Source of the DNA: a virus
DNA: 23,533 nucleotides
Virus record (IMG/VR): IMGVR_UViG_3300001683_000058
Span: 1-23,533 of that record
Direction: 5' to 3' (one strand)
Below the pieces are notes generated by a model, which was not told the DNA's origin, searched no databases, and saw only the letters and a program-made list of their open reading frames with translations. Of this stretch, positions 7,244 to 14,535 are shown in pieces (position 1 is the stretch's first letter; every line of letters begins with the position of its first letter). Both the position numbers and the translations under genes were made by a program.

Positions 7244-10200
7244 TCTTACTATGATTGTTTTCTTGTTTTATCTCAAGTAGAATATCTGTGAAATCACGCA
7301 TTGTGTCAATATGTGATATTATAAGAGAGAATTGGTAGATATTCTTTAAATATTGGAATAGTTGATACAAAGAATTAAGATTATCTGAATCCATTGTTCC
7401 CCATCCCTCATCGATAGCTATAAAATTAGGTCTTGGAAGATTTGATATATTGGTTAAAGCAATTCTAATGGCTAATCCTGAAATAAATTTTTCCATACCT
7501 GATGCCATTTCTAATGCCCACGATTTATCATTATCGTAAGCAATATAATTGTTTATATTTTTTCCGTCCATATCAAAGATAATTTGGAAATCTACAATTT
7601 GTGATAGTATATTGTTAACCTCTGATTCAACCTTAGTTAAAACCTTAGATATTAAATCATAACTTACACCATTTTTATCTACAGCCATTAAATAGTATTT
7701 GTATGCTTCATATTTCTCTTCAAGATCCTTGACTCTATTAATAACCTGTACTATCTCTTGCTTTTTCGTTTCTAAAGCTGATTTTTTGCCAACATACTGA
7801 TGAATATCATTTACTACTGCTTTTAATTCAGTCTCGACAATTGATTCAGATGATTTTTGATCATTTATCTTTAATTGTACTCTATCATTATGCTTAATAT
7901 CTTTTTGGTAACCTTTGCTTCTTTTAATCTCATTTTTTATAGAGGCAATGTATGACTCAGTACTTTTAATAGCATCATTAATATCTTTTGTTCTAATCTC
8001 ATACTGCTCAAAATACTTCTTATTATTTTCTAATTCTTTTGTTAAATCTAAAAATTCGCTATAAGACTTCGGCACGTCCTCATTAATTTGTATTTTATTC
8101 TCTAGTGTTTTTAATTTTGCAACTGTTGATGTTGCTCTTGTCTTATCCTGTTCTAGATCTGCTTTTGTTTTTATTGCATCTTTAACAAATACATTATTCA
8201 TACAATACGAACATCCGGGATCATAATCCAAATTTCCCAGCTTATCTATTTTATCTAATTTATTTCTTACTTCAATCTTTAGATTATCTATTGCCCTTTT
8301 TGCCTCATCCCTTTGAGATACAATTAACTCATATTCAACTGTTCTATTTTCAATATCCTTGTATTTTTCTGATTTAATTCTATTAGCGAGGATTTCATCA
8401 TTTCTTCTTGTTTCACTTAGTTCATCTTTTGTATTATTAAGTCTTTTTAATAATTCTACTTTTTTTCCTTCCTCTAGCTGCTGATTATCTTCTAACTCTT
8501 TTAGATCCTTAATTGTAGCATCAATGGGTTTCATTGTTCCCATTAAATCTAAAGTTTTATTCTTATATTTGTCTCGATCAATTTCTTTTTTGCTTTGAGA
8601 ATCTTCAAGCTTTGTTATGACTTCTTTTACTAGATCTAGTTCAGTTTCAATATCACTTATTTGCTGATCATAATCTATATCTAAAAAATTCTTTAGCATT
8701 GACTGTAATCCACTAGATTCTTCTCTTGCTAGTTTGTATAATTGGTCAAAAATAGATAAGCCTAAAAATTTTCCTAATATCTCTTTCTTTTCAGTTTGAT
8801 TTTGTTCTAGAAATATAGAAGAATTCCCTTGTGCTGAAAAACTGGTCATTATAAAGTCATCATATGTGCCGATCAATTTCCTAATATTTTTATTAGTTGA
8901 ATTTCTTTGATCACCATTTAATGATACTTTCTTTCCATCTTCTAATCTGTAAAAATCAACATCTACACGAGTAGAACCATGCCTTAAAATTTTTCCGACA
9001 CGCTTAATAACATATGAATCATTACCAACATCAAATTCTAACTCACAGCTAAAGTTTGATTTAGAATGGTTCATCACATTTTCTGCCTTATAAGCTCTTG
9101 TTGACTTATCAAATAAGCAATATGTTAATGAATCTAAAACACTTGACTTACCGCTTGCATTGGGACTAAATAAACCAGCAATTCCATTACATCTTTCAAA
9201 ATTAATTACATTATTCTCACCATAAGAAAACATATTACTAAATGTAAACTTTTTTGGCTTCCAGCTGATATTTCTAGAAATTTCTTCCCCTACTATAGAG
9301 CTGCTAAGCTCTTTATTGATTTTCTTTACCTTCTCAATAATTTCTTCACTAGCTGTTGTATTATTTATTAAATATTGTTCTATTAATCCATTCTGGACAT
9401 CAGGATCAAATACATCGCCGAAATCAACTATAGATGAATTGCCTGTATCAACCCTATACTCATCTTCTCGTACTATTGATACCTCTTTGATATTGTGTCT
9501 ATGCTTGATTATTGTTAGTGCTTTTTTTAAATCAGAACTAGATGTATTCTTTACTTTAATTCTCAATCTAGCCTTGCTTGGTAAATCATCAACTTTTGGA
9601 ACAAGCCCGTCCTCTATATAGAGAGTATAGTAACCGTACTCATTTTCAATTTCTTTATGTGTAAACTTTCTATTCTTAACATCCCAAACAGATACACCGT
9701 GCCCTTTTAAAGTTTCCCCATGATTTTGTTGTACTAACGATCCACAATATCTTACAGCTGGTTTTTTTATTTTCCCTTGTTTATATTCTTGCATTGTTTG
9801 CATCTTATGAATATCACCCAACATAACCATATCATAGCCATTAAAATCTTTTAGTTTAACAGCACTGGGAAGATAGAATCCTAAATCAGTTTGTGATTTG
9901 TCTACTGTTCCATGATATAACAATATTTTTGTATTTGCATTTATTGTAGCAGGATCTGGCAAATTTGATTCGTCATCTCTAACTTCTAAAACAGCAAAAC
10001 CAACATCACCTATATAGTATACTCCTGATTCATTTAAATAATGTAAGTTTTCATTTTTAATATTCTCTACTATTGGCTGAAGCACATCTAATCGTGATGG
10101 ATTGTTTAAGTTACAATCATGATTTCCTGCAATCAATAATGTGGGACATAATTCAGATAATCGTTTAAATAATCTAGAAAGTTGATCAACTAATTCGGGT

Positions 10201-10391
10201 GACATATCAGTTTTGCTATGTGCTATATCACCACCAATGTAAACTATGGCATTTTCTGTATCTTTTTTTATAAATTCATATAAATTTTCAAATACCTTTT
10301 CAAACTCTTTATGACGTTGTAAATTTCTAATTTGTATATCTGAAATATGATATATCTTTTTTAGAGTTTTAAATTTAGTTTTTATTTTCAT
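7233..10391 (-). CDS. Mre11-Rad50-type (gp47-gp46-like / SbcD-SbcC-like) fusion recombination nuclease
   Basis: A single 1052-aa polypeptide joins a metallophosphoesterase nuclease to an SMC-type ATPase. Residues 1-~370 are Mre11-like: SDIQIR (D18), GGDIAHS (D55, H58), GNHD (89-92), YHG (159-161) and GDIH (192-195), followed by a capping region with GSLVQQNHGE. Residues from ~376 are Rad50-like: Walker A SPNASGKSS (409-417), a long coiled coil, a zinc-hook CSYC (C727, C730), a second coiled coil, a signature-like segment MASGMEKFISGLA, and Walker B IAIDEGWG (D994, E995). In T4 the corresponding gp47 and gp46 are separate proteins of about 340 and 560 aa that resect DNA ends for recombination-dependent replication. 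Motif I has Q20 where His is usual. The start ATG overlaps the primase stop (ATGA), implying translational coupling. Confidence 0.92.
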   Translation of the reverse strand: MKIKTKFKTLKKIYHISDIQIRNLQRHKEFEKVFENLYEFIKKDTENAIVYIGGDIAHSKTDMSPELVDQLSRLFKRLSELCPTLLIAGNHDCNLNNPSRLDVLQPIVENIKNENLHYLNESGVYYIGDVGFAVLEVRDDESNLPDPATINANTKILLYHGTVDKSQTDLGFYLPSAVKLKDFNGYDMVMLGDIHKMQTMQEYKQGKIKKPAVRYCGSLVQQNHGETLKGHGVSVWDVKNRKFTHKEIENEYGYYTLYIEDGLVPKVDDLPSKARLRIKVKNTSSSDLKKALTIIKHRHNIKEVSIVREDEYRVDTGNSSIVDFGDVFDPDVQNGLIEQYLINNTTASEEIIEKVKKINKELSSSIVGEEISRNISWKPKKFTFSNMFSYGENNVINFERCNGIAGLFSPNASGKSSVLDSLTYCLFDKSTRAYKAENVMNHSKSNFSCELEFDVGNDSYVIKRVGKILRHGSTRVDVDFYRLEDGKKVSLNGDQRNSTNKNIRKLIGTYDDFIMTSFSAQGNSSIFLEQNQTEKKEILGKFLGLSIFDQLYKLAREESSGLQSMLKNFLDIDYDQQISDIETELDLVKEVITKLEDSQSKKEIDRDKYKNKTLDLMGTMKPIDATIKDLKELEDNQQLEEGKKVELLKRLNNTKDELSETRRNDEILANRIKSEKYKDIENRTVEYELIVSQRDEAKRAIDNLKIEVRNKLDKIDKLGNLDYDPGCSYCMNNVFVKDAIKTKADLEQDKTRATSTVAKLKTLENKIQINEDVPKSYSEFLDLTKELENNKKYFEQYEIRTKDINDAIKSTESYIASIKNEIKRSKGYQKDIKHNDRVQLKINDQKSSESIVETELKAVVNDIHQYVGKKSALETKKQEIVQVINRVKDLEEKYEAYKYYLMAVDKNGVSYDLISKVLTKVESEVNNILSQIVDFQIIFDMDGKNINNYIAYDNDKSWALEMASGMEKFISGLAIRIALTNISNLPRPNFIAIDEGWGTMDSDNLNSLYQLFQYLKNIYQFSLIISHIDTMRDFTDILLEIKQENNHSKIIF

Positions 10392-11305
10392 ATAATACTC
10401 TGTATTATTAGATCGTAATCTGTTATTGCAGATTTTTTAGCTAATGCATGCTGCATATTTTTAAAACCAACATCAGAAGGATCGCCTTCTTTTAATTTAA
10501 CACAAGAAACATTTAAGTTCCACTTTAATAATTTTTTAGATATTTTTGTCATCATTTCACTAGCATCAGCATCTAATGATAAAATAACTTCAGGAACTTT
10601 GTTAGATACTAATTTTGCCAGTAAAGAATCCTGTATTGTTTTCCCTAAAAGAGGTATTGCATTTCGTTTTATTGCAATTGCATCAAAAACACCTTCACAT
10701 AATATGATAGGCATATTCCAGTTAATATAAAGTTCAAATATAACTGTATCTTTGGGCGCGGGTGGATTTTTATATTTTAGTTTTGAATTATAGAAAGACC
10801 TTGCAATAAAATAATTTAAATTTCCATAGCTATCATATGAGGGTATAATAATTCTTCCTCCGTACTCACCATCAATACAATATCCTATATTATATTTTAT
10901 CATATCAGCATTTGTAATTTTTCTGTTATGTAGGTAATGTAATGCTTGACGACGAGAGATGCTATTAGTCTTTACTGAAGTGGATATGAATTCTTTAGGC
11001 AGCTGTACTATTTTGTGTAATTCTTTTTGATTTGCTGAATATCTACTAGTATTCTTAAAGATCTGACTTAGTTCTGAGAAAACTGCTTTTGATGCTTTTA
11101 GTTTTTTAGCAAGAGAAAATACAGATTTCCCTTTAGCATCACATACCCAACAATGCCACTGTTGAGTTACTACATTTACTTGTAACTTTTTCTTATGATG
11201 ATCACAAAATGGACAATAATAAACTATTTCATCACGTCCGCCATCAGAACCTTGACTATTAAATGCTGTGTTTAGTATACTAAGTAATCTTTGTTTTATT
11301 TCCAT
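10388..11305 (-). CDS. DnaG/T7-type DNA primase (CHC2 zinc finger plus Toprim)
   Basis: This 305-aa protein should make RNA primers for lagging-strand synthesis. A zinc-ribbon near the N-terminus has CPFC (C31, C34) and HCWVC (H51, C52, C55), the CHC2 arrangement. A Toprim core follows: the ILCEG motif carries the catalytic E204, and SLDADA supplies D245 and D247. The GGRIIIP segment (149-155) is typical of the primase catalytic region upstream of Toprim. No helicase domain is attached, so a separate helicase gene would be expected elsewhere in the genome, as in T4 (gp61 is 342 aa). It overlaps the upstream nuclease by 26 nt and the downstream recombination nuclease by 4 nt, forming a DNA replication/repair operon. 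Confidence 0.9.
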   Translation of the reverse strand: MEIKQRLLSILNTAFNSQGSDGGRDEIVYYCPFCDHHKKKLQVNVVTQQWHCWVCDAKGKSVFSLAKKLKASKAVFSELSQIFKNTSRYSANQKELHKIVQLPKEFISTSVKTNSISRRQALHYLHNRKITNADMIKYNIGYCIDGEYGGRIIIPSYDSYGNLNYFIARSFYNSKLKYKNPPAPKDTVIFELYINWNMPIILCEGVFDAIAIKRNAIPLLGKTIQDSLLAKLVSNKVPEVILSLDADASEMMTKISKKLLKWNLNVSCVKLKEGDPSDVGFKNMQHALAKKSAITDYDLIIQSII

Positions 11306-11636
11306 CTAGTAAGTCTAAAAAATCTGTGATTTCTACAGTAGCATAGATTTTTGATTTGTTTCTTTTGAATATTAGCAAAGGTGTCAATCCTTCACAATTA
11401 TTTTCAGCCTGTTCTAAGCTTTTCCATATATTAAGTGCTTCTTGATTTTTACATTCAATTGCAAATGGAAATACCTTTCTAGCTGAAGGGGATAGTTGAA
11501 CATCCATACCATGCTCGCCCATTGTTGTTGATTTAAAGTCGCCTTCTTCTAAGACTGAAGAATATTTTTCTTGTAAAAGTTTTGTAACTTTATTTTGTAA
11601 CCGTTTACCTTTAGCTTTAGCGCTTCTTGGTCTCAT
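11280..11636 (-). CDS. PD-(D/E)XK-type nuclease, possibly resolvase or VRR-NUC-like (118 aa)
   Basis: This small protein has a RecB-like/Holliday-junction-resolvase-like core. A basic N-terminal helix with R/K and Q residues (SAKAKGKRLQNKVTKLLQ) is followed by GMDVQLS (acidic D), then ECKNQ (E-x-K) in a strand, then a helix with W-SLEQAE and a strand LLIFKR. The order helix - GxD - ExK - Q is characteristic of PD-(D/E)XK endonucleases that recognise branched or damaged DNA. It lies immediately upstream of the primase and the Mre11-Rad50 fusion, so a role in resolving recombination intermediates is likely. AAGG lies about 11 nt before the ATG. The exact subfamily cannot be assigned by eye. Confidence 0.75.
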   Translation of the reverse strand: MRPRSAKAKGKRLQNKVTKLLQEKYSSVLEEGDFKSTTMGEHGMDVQLSPSARKVFPFAIECKNQEALNIWKSLEQAENNCEGLTPLLIFKRNKSKIYATVEITDFLDLLDGNKTKIT

Positions 11637-11676
11637 TTAGTTTTAAACCTTAAGTTTAAGTTATTATAAGAAGTTA

Positions 11677-11769
11677 TTATTTTTTCTTATTAGCTTTAGC
11701 TTTATTAGCAATTTTAGTTAAAACATGCTTTTCAGGAGGAACACTAATGCCTCTTGAGCTAGCGTTCAT
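11677..11769 (-). CDS. Possible tiny basic protein (30 aa)
   Basis: The stretch between the metalloprotease-like gene and the nuclease contains one short ORF, ATG 11769 to TAA 11677, encoding MNASSRGISVPPEKHVLTKI and then a Lys/Ala-rich tail ending NKKK. The basic tail and codon use fit other small phage proteins. The ribosome binding site is poor (only ACAAG adjacent), so expression is doubtful. If it is not a gene, this is a spacer of about 180 nt. No function can be assigned. Confidence 0.35.
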   Translation of the reverse strand: MNASSRGISVPPEKHVLTKIANKAKANKKK

Positions 11770-11788
11770 CTTGTGATAACTAAAACCT

Positions 11789-11800
11789 TGTACATGTACA
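11789..11800. repeat. 12-bp perfect palindrome TGTACATGTACA
   Basis: A perfect self-complementary 12-mer sits between the end of the ParB-like/HExxH gene (11817) and the tiny ORF, next to an alternating TA run. It may be an operator or a processing hairpin; there is no direct evidence for either. Confidence 0.3.
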
Positions 11801-11816
11801 GATATATATATACTTC

Positions 11817-12659
11817 TTAATTTAGAAAAGGCTGTATTTTTTTCATATATTTTTTAGAATTTTTCTCAGCATACTTTTCTGCTTGCTTTTCGAATGGATT
11901 ATCCCAGTAGAAATCCTTACCCTTATCAACCATATTTTGTCCTGCTATAGTATAAGTTTCTTCATAGCCATCAGCACCTAATTTTTTTCTCATTAATGCA
12001 TGATCACATTCATGCAAAATAGATTCTACAAAATCTTCTATAGAATCCTGTTGTGGATTAATTGTTATTGTATCAGAAATCCACTCATAATCTGCCTTAT
12101 TGTTTGATCGATCTATTTCTACTTTAGATTTTAATCCATGCATTTTAATTATTGCCTTTGTTACATCTATCATAACACCTTTTTTCATTTTAAAACCCTC
12201 TGTAATAAATGACTCTTTATAGTCTTTAATTTTAACCGGCATATTAAATCCAAGTGCAATACCCATCATCATTCTACTATTACCTGACATTAGATACATA
12301 TCACTATTTTTATCACGTATCACTAGCGCAGGCGGTAGATTTTTACGATTAACAAAACCATCTAGCAATCGTTTCCAATCTCTCCCGTAATGTTTCATTA
12401 ACTTAATACATGCAGATAATCTTAATCCCTTAGAGCTATAACCTAATATCTCACCAATATCAGTATTTTTTATTTTTACTAATTCATTAGCAGATAATAT
12501 TTCAACTTTTGAATCCTTAATAAAAGATGTTATATCTTCTTCATTGGAAAATAATTTTGGTGCTGCTTCTAAAGTGCGGTCGTTATCAAAGTACTCATCA
12601 TGTTCTGAATCAATCTCTTCATCAGAATATTCTCTGTAATACTTGTAATTACTTAGCAC
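11817..12659 (-). CDS. ParB-like domain fused to a HExxH metallopeptidase-like domain (280 aa)
   Basis: Residues ~50-145 look like a ParB/sulfiredoxin-type domain: LPPALVIRD (109-116) followed by YLMSGNSRMMMGIALG, where the GNSRM segment (126-130) matches the G-x-x-R box. The C-terminal half contains a zinc-protease motif HECDH (216-220) in a helix, followed by NPFEKQAEKYA (254-264), whose Glu would be the third zinc ligand as in gluzincin-type peptidases. No signal peptide is visible, so it should act in the cytoplasm or in the virion and not as a typical exported lysin. The start is GTG at 12659, overlapping the preceding lysine-rich gene by 11 nt, with a weak ribosome binding site. The two-domain combination is unusual. 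The ParB call is less certain than the HExxH call. Confidence 0.65.
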   Translation of the reverse strand: MLSNYKYYREYSDEEIDSEHDEYFDNDRTLEAAPKLFSNEEDITSFIKDSKVEILSANELVKIKNTDIGEILGYSSKGLRLSACIKLMKHYGRDWKRLLDGFVNRKNLPPALVIRDKNSDMYLMSGNSRMMMGIALGFNMPVKIKDYKESFITEGFKMKKGVMIDVTKAIIKMHGLKSKVEIDRSNNKADYEWISDTITINPQQDSIEDFVESILHECDHALMRKKLGADGYEETYTIAGQNMVDKGKDFYWDNPFEKQAEKYAEKNSKKYMKKIQPFLN

Positions 12660-12840
12660 CTTTAAATTTGCTAAAGAAGCCTTTTTTCTTCTTTTTGCCT
12701 TTTTTAATCTTCTTCTTCTTACTTTTTTTCTTTTTCTTTATTTCTTCCATACCAGCTTTATCGCTATACTCCATAGCGGGTGCTGGTGTAACAGATAGAA
12801 ATATAAAAGCAGAGAGTAGTACTTTAAGTAGATTTTTCAT
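12649..12840 (-). CDS. Secreted, extremely lysine-rich small protein (63 aa)
   Basis: A clear signal peptide (MKNLLKVLLSAFIFLSVTPAPA, with likely cleavage after APA) precedes a mature peptide of about 41 aa: a short acidic start followed by a lysine block (residues ~35-55, interrupted only by S, I and G) and an aromatic end GFFSKFKGAK. The mature part is therefore a polycation exported across the inner membrane. It might bind LPS, peptidoglycan or DNA, or help disrupt the envelope. The ATG overlaps the stop of the preceding gene (TAATG), and the gene overlaps the downstream ParB-like/HExxH gene. The lysine codons form a long purine-rich strand. No known family is recognised. Confidence 0.7.
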   Translation of the reverse strand: MKNLLKVLLSAFIFLSVTPAPAMEYSDKAGMEEIKKKKKSKKKKIKKGKKKKKGFFSKFKGAK

Positions 12841-13055
12841 TATAGTATCTCCTTCATTTTCTTATCAATGGCACCTATTATGCCACTAAAATCTTTATAT
12901 GCTTTTTTAATTACCCCAGGTTTCTGTTTTTTAATACCTTGAAGTAGTCGTTTAAAATTTGTAACCATGTTGCTTCCATATATTTGTAATAATACATAAG
13001 CACGCTCGTCATCATCCATTTCGCGAAGCTTTTGTATTGCTTCAGATCTTTTCAT
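12840..13055 (-). CDS. Small helical hypothetical protein (71 aa)
   Basis: An unrecognised, probably all-alpha protein beginning MKRSEAIQKLREMDDDERAY, with a basic C-terminal helix (IKKAYKDFSGIIGAIDKKMKEIL). It joins both neighbours by TAATG overlaps (stop A is the next start A), so it is translated as part of a chain with the 218-aa protein upstream and the lysine-rich peptide downstream. It has no signal peptide, membrane segment or cysteine, and lacks the ESVNEA linker seen in its upstream neighbours. Confidence 0.65.
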   Translation of the reverse strand: MKRSEAIQKLREMDDDERAYVLLQIYGSNMVTNFKRLLQGIKKQKPGVIKKAYKDFSGIIGAIDKKMKEIL

Positions 13056-13711
13056 TATCTATCTTTATAATAATCTTCGAAATCTTTTAAGGCACTCCGC
13101 ATATCAAACTTTTGTGTTTGTGTATTGATATTCTTTTTAATTGCATAAAGAAAAGCAACACGCAAACCTGGAGCATTAAAACTGGACATCATGCGATTAA
13201 TATTATCAACAGCATTTGAAACTCCCTCAATAGTATTTCTTAATGGCTTTCTAAGTTTTTTAGCTGTCTTCATATCAGCATCAGCAACACCATCTTCCTC
13301 TTCCATTCTCAAAACGTTCCTTTTAAGCTCAGCTTTAATGCGATCCCGTATTGCAGATCTAAATTTACTTTCCTTCATTTTAATTTCCTCTGTCATGCCA
13401 ATTAAACGATATTTTTCAAGAGTGCTCACCACTTCGTCATCAGTTATTGATAAGTCTTGTGATAATGATTGAATAATCTCATAACCCCTAGCACCTGCCT
13501 TTTTAGCACGTTTTATCATGCCCTTTAGTTGTGATTTTGATAATTTGATCCCGGGCTTAGGAAGCGCTTCATCTACAGATTCATTCGCTTTTTTTATTAA
13601 TTTTGCAATTTTAAGAAGTGTTTCTTTATCTTTTTTAGAGATCATATCAAGTTGTCGATCTTTTGCAATTGTTTGTAATGCTTTTTCGTATGCTGCTGTA
13701 GATTCTAACAT
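13055..13711 (-). CDS. Modular basic protein with an ESVDEA linker (218 aa), candidate packaged internal protein
   Basis: An all-alpha, Lys-rich protein with no known domain that I can name. Residues 1-43 form a helical module ending KKANESVDEALPKPG (ESVDEA 44-49). The linker type recurs in several neighbours (ESVNEA, NESVKEVA). The remaining ~170 residues (SKSQLKGMIKRAKKAGARGY onward) form a second module, with a predicted coiled region containing many R and K. If the linker is a prohead-protease site (V-D-E|A), the protein would mature into two pieces. It lies 2 nt from the upstream gene and overlaps the next by TAATG. Confidence 0.65.
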   Translation of the reverse strand: MLESTAAYEKALQTIAKDRQLDMISKKDKETLLKIAKLIKKANESVDEALPKPGIKLSKSQLKGMIKRAKKAGARGYEIIQSLSQDLSITDDEVVSTLEKYRLIGMTEEIKMKESKFRSAIRDRIKAELKRNVLRMEEEDGVADADMKTAKKLRKPLRNTIEGVSNAVDNINRMMSSFNAPGLRVAFLYAIKKNINTQTQKFDMRSALKDFEDYYKDR

Positions 13712-13713
13712 TA

Positions 13714-14133
13714 TTATCTCACCTTCTTTAATAATTTGTCTACTGCCATAAGCAGCTTCTTTGACATTTTAGGATTCTCAAAAGCATCTTCAGATTCATT
13801 AGAATAGACAGCATCTATTAAATAATTTACATCTTGCTTTGCGTGATTTAAATGACTTATAAGAGGTGAAGCAACTTCTTTTACAGATTCATTTGCAGCT
13901 TGAAGTGCTGCTTTTACTTTAGGATCATTAGATAAACCTTTTTTAATTTTATCAATAAGCTTGACGGCTTTTGTCATATTACCAGCGTGTTTCTCAGCCA
14001 GTCCAATTGCATACTTAATCATATTTTTAGAAAAGCCTTCATTAGTTACAAAAGCTTTAGCAGGGTGATAATCAGAGATATGACCTTTTTGTTTTTTGCT
14101 ATACAAGTGTGTATAAAATTCTTTTAATATCAT
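13714..14133 (-). CDS. Modular hypothetical protein with a NESVKEVAS linker (139 aa)
   Basis: Begins MILKEFYTHLYSKKQKGHIS; the early I-L-K-E matches the L-X-E type leader of the neighbouring proteins, though the following residue is F and not A/G/S. A helical module (residues 30-80, LAEKHAGNMTKAVKLIDKIK) ends in AANESVKEVAS (79-89), the block's recurring linker, followed by a second helical module (PLISHLNHAKQDVNYLIDAVY to the C-terminus). It has no membrane segment or cysteine. The function is unknown; by context it is a member of the candidate packaged-protein set. Confidence 0.65.
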   Translation of the reverse strand: MILKEFYTHLYSKKQKGHISDYHPAKAFVTNEGFSKNMIKYAIGLAEKHAGNMTKAVKLIDKIKKGLSNDPKVKAALQAANESVKEVASPLISHLNHAKQDVNYLIDAVYSNESEDAFENPKMSKKLLMAVDKLLKKVR

Positions 14134-14137
14134 GGTG

Positions 14138-14533
14138 CTAGTCCTTGTCTTTTTTGCGATACTTAGTGCTTATTTTATTCCAAACTTTATAAATTTGATT
14201 CATATCATGAACTGTAGAATTTAATCGCATTGCAATCTTATTCATATAGACATTATATTCTTTTTTGGCAGACTCATAATTACTTCGGTCATTCCAGTCA
14301 TAGCTATCTGTTTCTCTTGGGCCGTAATCTATTATAGAACCATGTCCTTTGGCCAACTCTTTAAAACCAGCCACAAAACTTCTTTCTGTTTGATCCGGAT
14401 CTGAATGTACTTCAAATTTTACACTTGAAGCCTCATTAATTTTTTCTTTACGCGTTGGAAATGGATTATTTAATGCACCAATAGTTACCATACCACCGAT
14501 ACTTTCTTTTAACAAATCTTTTAATTTGATCAC
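14138..14533 (-). CDS. Hypothetical protein with a MIKLKDLLKES leader and an internal INEAS (131 aa); GTG start
   Basis: I place the start at GTG 14533 and not at the upstream TTG 14560. GGAG lies at 14543-14540, six nt before the GTG, and the resulting N-terminus (M)IKLKDLLKES matches those of the proteins starting at 17492 and 18550. A second motif, EKINEASS, follows near residue 35. The T4-type prohead protease cuts after L/I-X-E, so LKE|S and INE|A are both plausible sites, the second releasing a mature domain (SVKFEVHSDPDQTERSFVAG onward). That mature domain is mixed alpha/beta, with no recognised family. It begins just after the stop of the 190-aa gene. Confidence 0.7.
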   Translation of the reverse strand: MIKLKDLLKESIGGMVTIGALNNPFPTRKEKINEASSVKFEVHSDPDQTERSFVAGFKELAKGHGSIIDYGPRETDSYDWNDRSNYESAKKEYNVYMNKIAMRLNSTVHDMNQIYKVWNKISTKYRKKDKD

Positions 14534-14535
14534 AT

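Noticed and set aside
11643-11659. Rho-independent terminator after the tiny ORF
   Set aside because: A 6-bp AT-rich stem (TTAAAC/GTTTAA) without a following T run on the sense strand is too weak.
11817-12659. HExxH protein as an endolysin or endopeptidase for lysis
   Set aside because: No signal peptide or cell-wall-binding domain, and the N-terminal ParB-like part does not fit a lysin.
12527-12889. A plus-strand frame rich in F and L that looks like a membrane protein
   Set aside because: The hydrophobic run is the antisense of the lysine block; it overlaps three leftward genes.
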